In this document: piece after piece, positions 1 through 8,225 of the stretch | Layout of the letters: every line of letters starts with the position of its first letter | Numbering within the stretch: the first letter of the stretch is position 1 | The notes under the pieces: model-generated | Seen by the model: only the letters and a program-made list of their open reading frames with translations | What the model was told of the DNA's origin: nothing | Database searches by the model: none | Source: Microbacterium sp. SS28 | GTDB lineage: Bacteria; Actinomycetota; Actinomycetes; Actinomycetales; Microbacteriaceae | Assembly: GCF_022761035.1 (NCBI RefSeq) | Contig: NZ_JAKWJP010000001.1 | Location: forward strand, 682,001 to 746,000 | DNA length: 64,000 bases | Direction of reading: 5' to 3' | Position numbers and translations under genes: made by a program

Positions 1-28
1 GGAGTCGCTCGTCTTCGTGAGCGACTCC
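1..28 (-). terminator. Hairpin downstream of the solute-binding protein gene
   Basis: A 10-bp perfect inverted repeat (GGAGTCGCTC at 1-10, GAGCGACTCC at 19-28) with an 8-nt loop lies 20 bases past the stop of the minus-strand gene ending at 49. It is either a terminator or an intercistronic hairpin that lowers expression of transporter genes beyond the window edge. Confidence 0.7.
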
Positions 29-48
29 GCTGATCTCCGTTGCCTGCC

Positions 49-1389
49 TCAGTCCTCGTAGCCGGCCTGGATGTCGCTCAGGACCTCTGTCGTGGCCTTG
101 CCGTCGATCCAGTCGACCATTCCCCGCCAGAACGACCCCGAGCCGACGACTGCCGGCATGAGGTCCGACGCGTCGAAGCGCACCGTGGTGTTCTCGTCCT
201 GCACGAGCTTCATGGCATCGGTCAGGAACTGGCTCGAGGCGAGCGATGCGTCGGCGTTCTTGTTGGCCGAGATCTTGCCTCCGAGCGCGATGCGCGCGTC
301 CGCCCACTCCGGCGTCGCGAGGTACGCGGCCACGGCCTGCGTCGCCGCGTCGTCGGAGAAGGTGGCGACGAACTCGCCGCCGGCTTCGACCGTCGGGGCG
401 GCACCAGCCTCGACACCCGGCATGACGAATGCGTAGACGTCACCGTCGGGTGCCACGACCGGCGCTGCGCCGTCTGCGGTCTGGACATCCTGGAAGTACG
501 CCGCCAGGAAGTCAGCCTGATGCGTCAGTGCGCACGTGCCGTTCGCGACCGGAGCCGCGACGTTGCCGAACGCCGTGGAGTTGATGCTCGCGACGTCGCC
601 GAACGCGGCGTTGACATAGTCCGGGTTCTGCAGGATCTCGCCGACCGCGTTGAACGCGTCCTCGATCTGGGGGTCCGTGAACTCCACTTCGTTCGCGACC
701 CACTGGTCGTAGACCTCAGGGCCCGCCTGGCGCAGCACGAGGCTCTCGATCCAGTCGGTGCCCGGCCAGCCCGATGCGTCTCCCGATTCGAAGCCGGCGC
801 ACCACGGCGGCTCGCCCGTCTTCTCCTGAATGGTCTTGGTCAGGGTGAGAAGCTCGTCCCACGTCGTAGGGATCTCGACGCCCCACTCCGCGAAGGACGC
901 CGGCGAGTACCAGACGTAGCCCTTGACGTTCGCCATGAGCGGCGCCGCGTAGAACACGTCGTCGAAGGTGCCGTACGCCTTCCAGTCGGCGGACCAGTTC
1001 GCATCGACGTTCGCCTCGGTCTCTTCGGACGCGGGCTGGACTTCACCCGTGTCGACGAGCGACTTGAGGAGACCGGGCTGGGGCACGATCGCGATGTCGG
1101 GGGCGTCGCCACCCGCGACCTTGGTCACGATGTTCTTCTCGAAGCTCTTGTCGCCCGAGTACTCGATCGTGATGCCCTCCTTCTCACCGAATTCGTCGAG
1201 GGTCTGCTGGAGCAGGTCCGCTTCGCTGCCCGTGATACCTCCGGAGATCCGAACCGTCTCACCCTCGACGGTGCCCTCGTCCGAGGAGTCGTCTCCGCCC
1301 TCCGCACAGCCGACCAGGGCGACGCCCATGATCGCGACCACACCGAGTCCTGCCGCCATTCGGCGACGCATTGCACGCCTGCTGTTCAT
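49..1389 (-). CDS. ABC transporter carbohydrate-binding lipoprotein
   Basis: Extracellular solute-binding protein of the carbohydrate ABC importer type (SBP family 1), 446 residues. The N-terminus has arginines, a hydrophobic stretch and a lipobox ending VGCA, so the mature protein should be lipid-anchored at Cys28. The body carries family features such as GDAPDIAIVPQPG near residue 95 and a W-rich ligand region. The ATG at 1389 is preceded by AAGGAGG at good spacing. It diverges from a LacI regulator at 1628, with three LacI-like palindromes between, which suggests repression of this gene by that regulator. No permease is visible next to it; these probably lie beyond position 1. The substrate cannot be told from sequence. 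Confidence 0.9.
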   Translation of the reverse strand: MNSRRAMRRRMAAGLGVVAIMGVALVGCAEGGDDSSDEGTVEGETVRISGGITGSEADLLQQTLDEFGEKEGITIEYSGDKSFEKNIVTKVAGGDAPDIAIVPQPGLLKSLVDTGEVQPASEETEANVDANWSADWKAYGTFDDVFYAAPLMANVKGYVWYSPASFAEWGVEIPTTWDELLTLTKTIQEKTGEPPWCAGFESGDASGWPGTDWIESLVLRQAGPEVYDQWVANEVEFTDPQIEDAFNAVGEILQNPDYVNAAFGDVASINSTAFGNVAAPVANGTCALTHQADFLAAYFQDVQTADGAAPVVAPDGDVYAFVMPGVEAGAAPTVEAGGEFVATFSDDAATQAVAAYLATPEWADARIALGGKISANKNADASLASSQFLTDAMKLVQDENTTVRFDASDLMPAVVGSGSFWRGMVDWIDGKATTEVLSDIQAGYED

Positions 1390-1450
1390 AACTGCCTCCT
1401 TGTTGAGCTTTGCTCTCTCCGGGTGCCATCAGTCACACGAAAGTCATCGG

Positions 1451-1583
1451 GAACCGATTCCAGACTCACGGTAGTGATCGGCACCCGGGTGCACAACGGC
1501 ACCCGATCACAAGTCGGTAACCGATGCGATCAGCACTGGCGAGCGGGCGCGCCCACGCGCAATGATGTGCCGGAACCGGTTCC
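1451..1583. promoter_or_regulatory. Three LacI-type operator candidates in a divergent promoter region
   Basis: The region between the two divergent genes holds GGAACCGATTCC (1451-1462, near-palindrome), TCGGTAACCGA (1514-1524, 5-bp arms around a central A) and GGAACCGGTTCC (1572-1583, perfect palindrome). LacI-family proteins bind such even palindromes centred on CG. The spacing (about 60 bp between neighbours) would allow looping. Assignment to the adjacent regulator is inference from position. Confidence 0.65.
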
Positions 1584-1627
1584 AGTGCTGCGCTCGCTCG
1601 AGGGCACTCCAGAGGAGGAGGGCGACG

Positions 1628-2662
1628 ATGGCGGGTATCGCCGATGTCGCTCGCGCCGCGAGCGTCTCGAAGGCGACCGCGAGCCGGGCGCTGACCGGAT
1701 CGGGCTACGTGTCGGAGCAGACGCGCGCGCGCGTGGTCGAAGCAGCGGCATCCCTCGGCTACGTCGCCTCCACGGCGGCCGTGAGCCTCGCGACCGGCCG
1801 GACGCGCAACATCGGCGTCGTCATGCCCTACGTCAGCCGGTGGTTCTTCGCCGAGGTGCTCGAGGGCATCCAGGACGCTCTTCTGCGGCACGGCTACGAC
1901 CTCACGCTCTACGACGCGCGGCCGGGCACTGAGGGGCGCACGAGGGTGTTCGACGACTTCCTCGCCCGCAAGAGGTTCGACGGCCTCATCGCCGTCGGAC
2001 TCGAGCCGAGCGACAACGAGCTCGGGCGGCTCGTCTCGATCGGCCGCCCCGTCGTGAGCGTCGTCGGTCCGCCGAGCGAGGCGGGCGTCGTCGCGCTCGA
2101 CGATCTGCACGCGGCGCGGCGCGCGACCGAGCATCTGCTGGGGCTGGGACACACCCGGATCGCGTTCCTCGGCGGCGGGGGCGAGCACCAGGCGTTCGTC
2201 GATGCGACGCGGCTGCGCGGGTATGCCGTCACCATGGAGGCCGCGGGCGTCGAGCCGCATCACGTGCCCTCGGCCGTCTCGCTGCCGGGCGGCTACGCTG
2301 CTGCCGTCGACCTGCTCGGCGACACGCGAGAACGCCCGACCGCGATCGTCGGCACGTGCGACGAAGTGGCGATCGGCGCGATCATCGCCGCGCGGCGGCT
2401 CGGCATCCCGGTTCCCAGCTCGCTCAGCGTCGTCGGCATCGACAACCACGAGTACGCAGAGATGTTCTCGCTCACGACACTCGAGCAGTCACCGCAGGCG
2501 CAGGGCGCGCGGGCTGCGGAGATGCTGCTGCAGCGGCTGCGCGAGCCGGACGTGCCGATGGCCGAGGTGCGACTGCAGGCGACGCTCATCCTGCGCAGCT
2601 CGACCGCTCCCCCACCCGGCGTGCCGTCGGTCGCCGTCGGCTCGGCGCCCGCCCCGCGCTGA
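1628..2662 (+). CDS. LacI family transcriptional regulator
   Basis: 344 residues. The N-terminal LacI helix-turn-helix reads IADVARAASVSKATASRAL (residues 3-21) and is followed by a hinge and a periplasmic-binding-protein-like effector domain that contains the family strand GIDNHEYAEMFSLTT. I chose ATG 1628 rather than the in-frame ATG 1562: GAGGAGGAG lies just upstream of 1628, and 1562 would place the perfect operator at 1572 inside the coding region. The gene diverges from the solute-binding protein at 1389 and probably controls it and itself through the palindromes between them. Its stop is only 12 bases from the stop of the convergent oxidoreductase gene, so there is no room for a separate terminator. 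Confidence 0.9.
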   Translation: MAGIADVARAASVSKATASRALTGSGYVSEQTRARVVEAAASLGYVASTAAVSLATGRTRNIGVVMPYVSRWFFAEVLEGIQDALLRHGYDLTLYDARPGTEGRTRVFDDFLARKRFDGLIAVGLEPSDNELGRLVSIGRPVVSVVGPPSEAGVVALDDLHAARRATEHLLGLGHTRIAFLGGGGEHQAFVDATRLRGYAVTMEAAGVEPHHVPSAVSLPGGYAAAVDLLGDTRERPTAIVGTCDEVAIGAIIAARRLGIPVPSSLSVVGIDNHEYAEMFSLTTLEQSPQAQGARAAEMLLQRLREPDVPMAEVRLQATLILRSSTAPPPGVPSVAVGSAPAPR

Positions 2663-2674
2663 CCGTCGCTGCCG

Positions 2675-3805
2675 TCACGCGCGCTCGCCCACCCATGGCG
2701 GTCGGACCGCGGTGTGACCGCCGCCCCACGCAACCTGCTCGGCCCACTGCTCGACGCCCTCGACGACGCGGAACGTCTCGCGGTCCCGCGAGAGCGTTGT
2801 CACATGACCCCGCGGAACGGCGGCGGGCCGCGGCGCGGCGACGACATCCTCGAGAACCCGGGTGAACGCTCCCGTCCGGGCCAGCGGCACGGCGACGGGA
2901 GATCCCGATCTCGCGTGGGCAACGATGTCGTCGAGCAGCGGCGTCCGCGCGAATCCGTACGTGCGGGGCAGCGGCGAGGCATCCGTCGACACCGTGAGCA
3001 GGTCGAGCGTGTAGTGGTACACCGCGTGCCCGCGGGTGCCGCGCACCAGGACATAGGGCTCGCTGCGGCGGGGAGCCGTCACAGCGAGCGCCGCCGCGAT
3101 CGTCGCGCCCGAGCGCAGACTGATCACGAGCGACGAGGTGTCGTCGACCTCGATGTCGTTCGCGGCGTGCAGGTCGAGGTCGACGGCGGCGACGTCTTCG
3201 GGTTCCGCGGCGCCCGCGACGGCGAGCGCGGTCGCGACGGCGTGCGCGAGGGGGTTGGTGATGACGCCGTCGGCGACGAGCCGGCCGTCGATGCTCTTGC
3301 GGCCCGCCCACGGAGTGCGGCGCCAGTACTCCTCCGAGCGGCACCACAGGCCCACCGCACCGTAATGCCGAACGTCGCCGATGATTCCGGATGCCGCGAC
3401 ATCGGCCGTCGCCTCGATACCGGCGCTGGCGAGGGACTGGAAGCCGACCTGGACGCCGCGCCGAGTGCGCGTCGCCGCCGCGAGGACTCGCTCGTGCGCC
3501 GCGATCGAGGGCACGGGAGGCTTCTCGAGGAGCACGTGGGCGCCGCGCTCGAGCGCGTGGAGGGTGAGCGGCTCGTGTGTCGGGATGGGCGTGCTCAGGA
3601 TGACGATGTCGAGGGCCGCGGCATCCATCATCACCGCCGCGTCCGCGAAGCGGAGCGTCCCGGAGGGGAGCTCGCCGCCGGGCCTCGGGTCTGCCACGGC
3701 GGCGAGCTCGATCTCGCCGGACGCCGCGCGCCGCAGCGCGGCGTCGACGTGGGTGCGTCCGTGTCCGTGTATGCCTGCGACGCCGACGCGCAGCGCGCCG
3801 CTCAC
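2675..3805 (-). CDS. Gfo/Idh/MocA family NAD(P)-dependent oxidoreductase
   Basis: About 376 residues. The N-terminal Rossmann region (RVGVAGIHGHGRTH, residues 6-19) and the EKPP segment (94-97), where families of this type place the substrate-site lysine, mark it as a Gfo/Idh/MocA dehydrogenase. Such enzymes oxidise sugars or sugar derivatives. The frame is open further upstream, but the GTG at 3805 is the likely start: it overlaps the stop of the LacI-DUF6807 gene as GTGA (3802-3805), the mark of translational coupling, and it puts the Rossmann strand at the expected place. It is the last gene of the minus-strand transport operon starting near 9138. DUF6807 proteins and Gfo/Idh enzymes are, to my knowledge, often neighbours. 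The substrate is unknown. Confidence 0.85.
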   Translation of the reverse strand: MSGALRVGVAGIHGHGRTHVDAALRRAASGEIELAAVADPRPGGELPSGTLRFADAAVMMDAAALDIVILSTPIPTHEPLTLHALERGAHVLLEKPPVPSIAAHERVLAAATRTRRGVQVGFQSLASAGIEATADVAASGIIGDVRHYGAVGLWCRSEEYWRRTPWAGRKSIDGRLVADGVITNPLAHAVATALAVAGAAEPEDVAAVDLDLHAANDIEVDDTSSLVISLRSGATIAAALAVTAPRRSEPYVLVRGTRGHAVYHYTLDLLTVSTDASPLPRTYGFARTPLLDDIVAHARSGSPVAVPLARTGAFTRVLEDVVAAPRPAAVPRGHVTTLSRDRETFRVVEGVEQWAEQVAWGGGHTAVRPPWVGERA

Positions 3806-5655
3806 AGTCCCGTCTGCCGTCTGAGCGCAGGAAGAAGCCGCTCGACGGCGGAGGCGTCGAGGACCTCGTCGACGATGAACGCGGTCAGCTCGAGCGAGAG
3901 CTCGCCCCCTTCCGGGATGGCTCGCGGGCTGTCCCACGCGACGGACGGGCCTGCGCCGAGATACTCCGCGACGCGGACGAACCACGGCAGCTCTTCGGCG
4001 CCCTGGACGAGAACTGTCGTCGTTCCGCGATCGGGGAACGCGAACGCGAGCCACGGGGTCACGGCGCCGTGGATGTCGGACTCCGACTCGCCCGCGGGAC
4101 TGAAGCCGCGCGCGAAATCGGGCGGAAAGCGCCAGAAGATGCCGCCATAGCCCGCGCCGACGCGCCCGTTCGTCGCGGGCGAGCCGAGCGTTATCGCGTC
4201 GAGCGTCGCCTTGAGCCGGCTGCGCCAGCGGATCGCCCAGCCGTTCTCGAATTCGGCGGAGGTCAGCTCGCGCTCCTCGATGAGCTGCGTGATGCCGCGC
4301 TCGTCGACCCAGCTGAGCCGCTCGCGAAGGGCGTGGCCGTCGATCTTCAGCTCATCGCGACGCTGGCGACCCTGATTGGGGACCATGATCGAGCCCTCGT
4401 CGCGGACGAAGGTGCGCCCGCCCCAGTACGAGGTCCCGTTGACATCGGCGATCGCGAGACTCACGCCGAGGTGGTGCGGGTGGTCTGTCGGCTGCGTGAC
4501 TGACAGCGGCGTGCCCGTGCGCGAGATGACGTGGTTGAGGAACGGTCGCGGCGAGAGCACCGAGTCGATCGCCGCGCCGTCCTCGTACTGCGCGACCACG
4601 GTGGAGCCCAGTCGCAGGACGGGCCGTGCCGGACCCAGCCACCCGCTCGCGTGCGAGGCCGGTCCCGAGCTGTCGCGCGCGACGAGGGCCGGACGGTAGA
4701 AGAGGGTGTGGTCGCTCGTCTCGCCCTCGAGCTCGTGACGCAGCCGCTCCCATGCCTGACGGCCGATCTCGATGCGCGGCACCGACATCGTCGTGAGCGG
4801 CGGGGCCGCGAACCTCGCGAGCGGGATGTCGTCCAGGCCGACGATGGACAGCTGCGTCGGAACCTCGACCCCGACCTCGCGCAGCCGCGACAGCAGCCCG
4901 AGCGCCACGAGGTCGTTGAAGGCGATCGCGGCCGTCGCGCCCGTGTCGAGCACTTCGTCGGCGGCGATGTAGCCGTCCTGCATGCTCGACCCGGCCGCCA
5001 CCGTGACGATCTCGAGGTCGCGGTGCTCCCGCGCGACATCGCTCAGTCCCTGGGCACGCTGCTCGTTGGCGTAGCTGAGGGGCGGCCCGGACACGTACGC
5101 GATGCGTGTGTGACCGAATCCGATCAGATGCGTCGCGAGCTCCTTGACGGCCGACTCGTAGTCGACGGCGAGCTGCGCCGCGGGCGAGCCGTCGACGCGT
5201 CGGTTGACCACGACGACCGGGGCCGTGCGCTGGATGAGCTCGCGCAGCTGCGCATCGGGCATGCGGGGCGAGACGAGCACGAGAGCGTCGCACTTCGTGC
5301 GCGCCTCGAGCGCGACCTCGGCTTCGATCCCGACCGTCTCTGCACTGTCCGCGACGAGCACTCGGTAGCCGTCGCGCATGGCCGCGAGCGTCAGTCCCTT
5401 GAGCACGCCCTGGAACATCGGGTTCTCGAGATCGGGCACGAGCAGCGCGATCGTGTGCGTGCGCCCGCGGACGAGGCTGCGGGCCGCTTCGCTCGGAGAG
5501 TAGTTCAGCGCCGCCACGGCTCGATTCACCCGGGCGACGATCGCAGGATCGACCGTCGAGACGCCGTTGAGCACGCGCGACACCGAGGCCGGCGAGACTC
5601 CGGCGTACTGGGCTACCTGCGCCATCGTGATGGCTCGCGGTACGGCGTCGACCAC
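3802..5655 (-). CDS. LacI regulator fused to a DUF6807 (PmoA-like) domain
   Basis: 617 residues, almost twice the usual LacI length. Residues 8-28 form the LacI helix-turn-helix (ITMAQVAQYAGVSPASVSRVL), residues about 65-330 the effector-binding domain (SIVGLDDIPLARF), and residues about 345-610 match the DUF6807 family, formerly named PmoA, with its hallmark DHPHH (391-395) followed by DVNG and W. The frame is continuous and both halves look intact, so this is a genuine fusion rather than an artefact. The GTG start has AGGAG five bases upstream. It lies 211 bases after the solute-binding gene and overlaps the oxidoreductase start by four bases. An operon regulator carrying its own probable sugar-processing or sugar-sensing domain is the simplest reading; the catalytic role of DUF6807 is not established. 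Confidence 0.85.
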   Translation of the reverse strand: MVDAVPRAITMAQVAQYAGVSPASVSRVLNGVSTVDPAIVARVNRAVAALNYSPSEAARSLVRGRTHTIALLVPDLENPMFQGVLKGLTLAAMRDGYRVLVADSAETVGIEAEVALEARTKCDALVLVSPRMPDAQLRELIQRTAPVVVVNRRVDGSPAAQLAVDYESAVKELATHLIGFGHTRIAYVSGPPLSYANEQRAQGLSDVAREHRDLEIVTVAAGSSMQDGYIAADEVLDTGATAAIAFNDLVALGLLSRLREVGVEVPTQLSIVGLDDIPLARFAAPPLTTMSVPRIEIGRQAWERLRHELEGETSDHTLFYRPALVARDSSGPASHASGWLGPARPVLRLGSTVVAQYEDGAAIDSVLSPRPFLNHVISRTGTPLSVTQPTDHPHHLGVSLAIADVNGTSYWGGRTFVRDEGSIMVPNQGRQRRDELKIDGHALRERLSWVDERGITQLIEERELTSAEFENGWAIRWRSRLKATLDAITLGSPATNGRVGAGYGGIFWRFPPDFARGFSPAGESESDIHGAVTPWLAFAFPDRGTTTVLVQGAEELPWFVRVAEYLGAGPSVAWDSPRAIPEGGELSLELTAFIVDEVLDASAVERLLPALRRQTGL

Positions 5656-5830
5656 GCGATCTCCTCGTTCCTGGTGTCTCTATCGTCGGTCATCCGGGCG
5701 GGTGACGGCATGGCCGCCGTCGAGCGATCGCGCCGGCGCGGCTCGGGGGCCGCCGCACCGGCGCGGCGCAGGGGTGCCCGGGGGCCGGACCCCTCATCAC
5801 TTCGATCCGGCCCCGTGCGGGTGGAGGTGC

Positions 5831-5858
5831 GCGGGGTGCACACGGACAGGCACCCCGC
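5831..5858 (-). terminator. Hairpin after the solute-binding protein gene
   Basis: A perfect 9-bp stem (GCGGGGTGC at 5831-5839, GCACCCCGC at 5850-5858) with a 10-nt loop sits 9 bases beyond the stop at 5867. There is no clear U-run. In importer operons a hairpin after the binding-protein gene commonly lowers expression of the downstream genes, here the LacI-DUF6807 fusion. The remaining 175 bases up to 5655 show no gene. Confidence 0.6.
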
Positions 5859-5866
5859 ACACCGGT

Positions 5867-7204
5867 CTATACGGCTGCGTCGTCGAGGGCCTGCTGCAGC
5901 TCGGCGATGAAGCTCGCCGCGGCATCCTCGGGGGTCAGCTCTCCGAACAGCACACGCTGGGTGTGCTGATCGATGATCGTCTCGATCGCACCGCCGCCCG
6001 GAGGGGTTGCGGGCGGGGCGTCCCCCACGCGGGGCGCGATCGCGTCGAGGAAGTCGACGACCTCCTGGTTGGTCGCATCGAGCTTCGGTGTGATGTACTC
6101 GCGGATCTTCTCATTGGCGGGTACGCCGCGCTCTGCCAGCAGCAGATCTGCCGCGTCCTCGCTGTTGGCGAGGAAGTCGAGGAACAGGGCGACCTCGCCC
6201 GGGTGCTCCGTCTCGGCCGACGCCGACCAGAACATCGACGGCTTGTAGTACGCGGCCTTGCCCTCGCCCTCGTCGGGCGTCGGGACCATCAGGGGCTCGA
6301 GGTTCTCGCCGCTCGCGTCGCGGAGCGCCGCGACCTGGTTCGACCACCACGGACCGAATGCCGATTGGTTGGTCGCCGTGAACGACTCCGCCAGACCGGC
6401 CGACTCGCGCTCGATCGTCGCGGACGGGTCGGGCGTGCCGCCCGCCTCCGTGACATCGAGCAGCAGCTGCCACCATTCCGCGAGCGTGTCCTCGGAGGCC
6501 GCGACCTCGGGCGACCCGTCCTCGGCGTAGAGGGACTCGCCGTGCTGGCGGAGCCAGTTGTTCAGGCCGCCGTCCTCGAAGCCCCACGACTGGGAGCCGA
6601 TGACGGCGCCGCCGCTGGCCGTCGTGATCTCCTCCGTCAGCTCGGCGAAGTCGTCCCACGACCACGTCTCATCGTCGGGCACGTCGATGCCGAGGGCCTC
6701 GAGCTGGTCGAGGTTGGCCATGTAGGTGTACGAGTTGATGCCGACCGGAATGCCGTACTGCGTCCCGTCCAGGGCGCCCGTGCCGAGCACCGCCTCGGGG
6801 AAGTCCTCCGTCGGCAGCGACTCGCCGAGCGTGCCGAGGTCGAGCAGCACGCCGTTCGCGGCATACGTCGAGAGCTGCTTCTCGTCCATCTGGATGATGT
6901 CGGGCGCGTCGCCCGCCGCCACCGTCGTGGCCAGCTTGTCCCAGTAACCGGCCCAGTCGGTGTACTGCGGCTCGATCGTGATGTTCTCGTGCTCGGCCTC
7001 GAAGGCCGCGATGAGCTCTTCCGTGATGCCGTGGCGGACGTCGTTGCCCCACCACGTGAAGCTCAGCGTCACGGGCTCATCGGAGAGGGTCGGGGCTGTC
7101 GCGGGCGTCTCAGCGGCTCCGCCGCACGCCGTCAGCGTCAGCATCGTCGCTGCGCCGGCGGATGTCAGCAGCAGCCAGCGCGGTGCGGTGGTGGTGCGTC
7201 GCAT
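5867..7204 (-). CDS. ABC transporter carbohydrate-binding lipoprotein
   Basis: About 445 residues, SBP family 1. A signal peptide ends in the lipobox LTAC, so the protein is probably lipid-anchored. Residues further in show the sugar-binder pattern TLSFTWWGND and GDAPDIIQMD. Two in-frame ATGs occur at 7213 and 7204. The GAAAGGA Shine-Dalgarno runs straight into the first but stands eight bases before the second, so I chose 7204. It is the third gene of an operon after two permeases (9138-7302) and before the LacI-DUF6807 fusion. It shares only general family features with the binding protein at 49-1389, so the two systems probably take different ligands. Confidence 0.9.
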   Translation of the reverse strand: MRRTTTAPRWLLLTSAGAATMLTLTACGGAAETPATAPTLSDEPVTLSFTWWGNDVRHGITEELIAAFEAEHENITIEPQYTDWAGYWDKLATTVAAGDAPDIIQMDEKQLSTYAANGVLLDLGTLGESLPTEDFPEAVLGTGALDGTQYGIPVGINSYTYMANLDQLEALGIDVPDDETWSWDDFAELTEEITTASGGAVIGSQSWGFEDGGLNNWLRQHGESLYAEDGSPEVAASEDTLAEWWQLLLDVTEAGGTPDPSATIERESAGLAESFTATNQSAFGPWWSNQVAALRDASGENLEPLMVPTPDEGEGKAAYYKPSMFWSASAETEHPGEVALFLDFLANSEDAADLLLAERGVPANEKIREYITPKLDATNQEVVDFLDAIAPRVGDAPPATPPGGGAIETIIDQHTQRVLFGELTPEDAAASFIAELQQALDDAAV

Positions 7205-7301
7205 GTCTTGCATCCTTTCGACCGAAGTCGGGTGTGGGGGGTGGTGCGTGTGATGAGGGTGGACCGGGGGGCGGTCCGCGAAGCAGAGCGTGACGCGAGC
7301 G

Positions 7302-8225
7302 TCACTTGATCCCGGTCGTCGCGATCCCCTTGATGAGGAACTTCTGGCCGAACAGGAAGATCAGGAAGATCGGGAGGAGCGACACGACGCTCATCGCGAA
7401 CATCTGGGCGTAGTTGGTGCTGCTCTGCGCGTCCTCGAAAGAACGCAGCGCGAGCGGCACGGTGTACAGCTCCGGCTTGGTGAGGAAGATGAGCTGCGAG
7501 AAGAAGTCGTTCCACGTCCAGATGAAGGTGAAGATCGCCGTCGTCGCGAGCGCCGGGACCATCAGCGGGAGGATGATCTGCAGGAAGATGCGCGGGTGAC
7601 CGGCACCGTCGATGCGCGCCGCCTCGTCGAGCTCCTTCGGGATGCCCCGGATGAACTGCACCATCAGGAAGATGAAGAACGCGTCGGTCGCCAGCAGCTT
7701 CGGCACGATGAGCGGCAGGAAGGTGTTCACCCAGCCGAGCTCCGAGAACAGCACGTACTGCGGGACGATGATGACGTGGATCGGGAGCATGATGCTCAGG
7801 AGCATCACCGCGAACCAGGCTCTCTTCCCGCTGAAGTGCAGGCGTGCGAAGGCGTAGGCCGCCATCGAGCACGACGTGAGGTTGCCGACGATGCAGCCTG
7901 CGACGATCAGCGCCGAGTTCCACATGTAGACGTTGAACGGGTACGCGAGCGCGTTCCAGCCGTCGACGTAGTTGGCGACCTCGAAGCTGTCCGGGATGAT
8001 GCTCGGGTCGCGGAAGATCTCGTCGTTGGGCCGCAGCGAACTGACGACCATCCAGATCACGGGGTAGAGCATCGCGAGTGCGAGCGCGATGAGCAGCGCA
8101 TGACGCACGACGCTCGTGAGGGGCTTGCGGAACGGGCTGCGCCGTCGCACACGGGGAGGGCGGCCGGTGACGATCGTCTCGGTCGCGAGCGGTGCCGTCA
8201 CGGCGGCGTCGTCAATCTTGGTCAT
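7302..8225 (-). CDS. Carbohydrate ABC transporter permease (MalG type)
   Basis: 307 residues with about six membrane helices and the inner-membrane permease signature EAARIDGAGHPRIFLQIILP (EAA loop), which docks the ATPase. It forms the heterodimeric channel with the preceding permease. The start overlaps the end of that gene by 14 bases, so the two are co-translated. No ATPase gene is present in the operon. That is common for actinobacterial sugar importers, which share an MsiK-type ATPase encoded elsewhere. Confidence 0.92.
   Translation of the reverse strand: MTKIDDAAVTAPLATETIVTGRPPRVRRRSPFRKPLTSVVRHALLIALALAMLYPVIWMVVSSLRPNDEIFRDPSIIPDSFEVANYVDGWNALAYPFNVYMWNSALIVAGCIVGNLTSCSMAAYAFARLHFSGKRAWFAVMLLSIMLPIHVIIVPQYVLFSELGWVNTFLPLIVPKLLATDAFFIFLMVQFIRGIPKELDEAARIDGAGHPRIFLQIILPLMVPALATTAIFTFIWTWNDFFSQLIFLTKPELYTVPLALRSFEDAQSSTNYAQMFAMSVVSLLPIFLIFLFGQKFLIKGIATTGIK

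Noticed and set aside
40-1932. A 630-codon plus-strand frame at the left edge
   Set aside because: Antisense to a lipoprotein gene with a Shine-Dalgarno and lipobox; the composition is that of a shadow frame.
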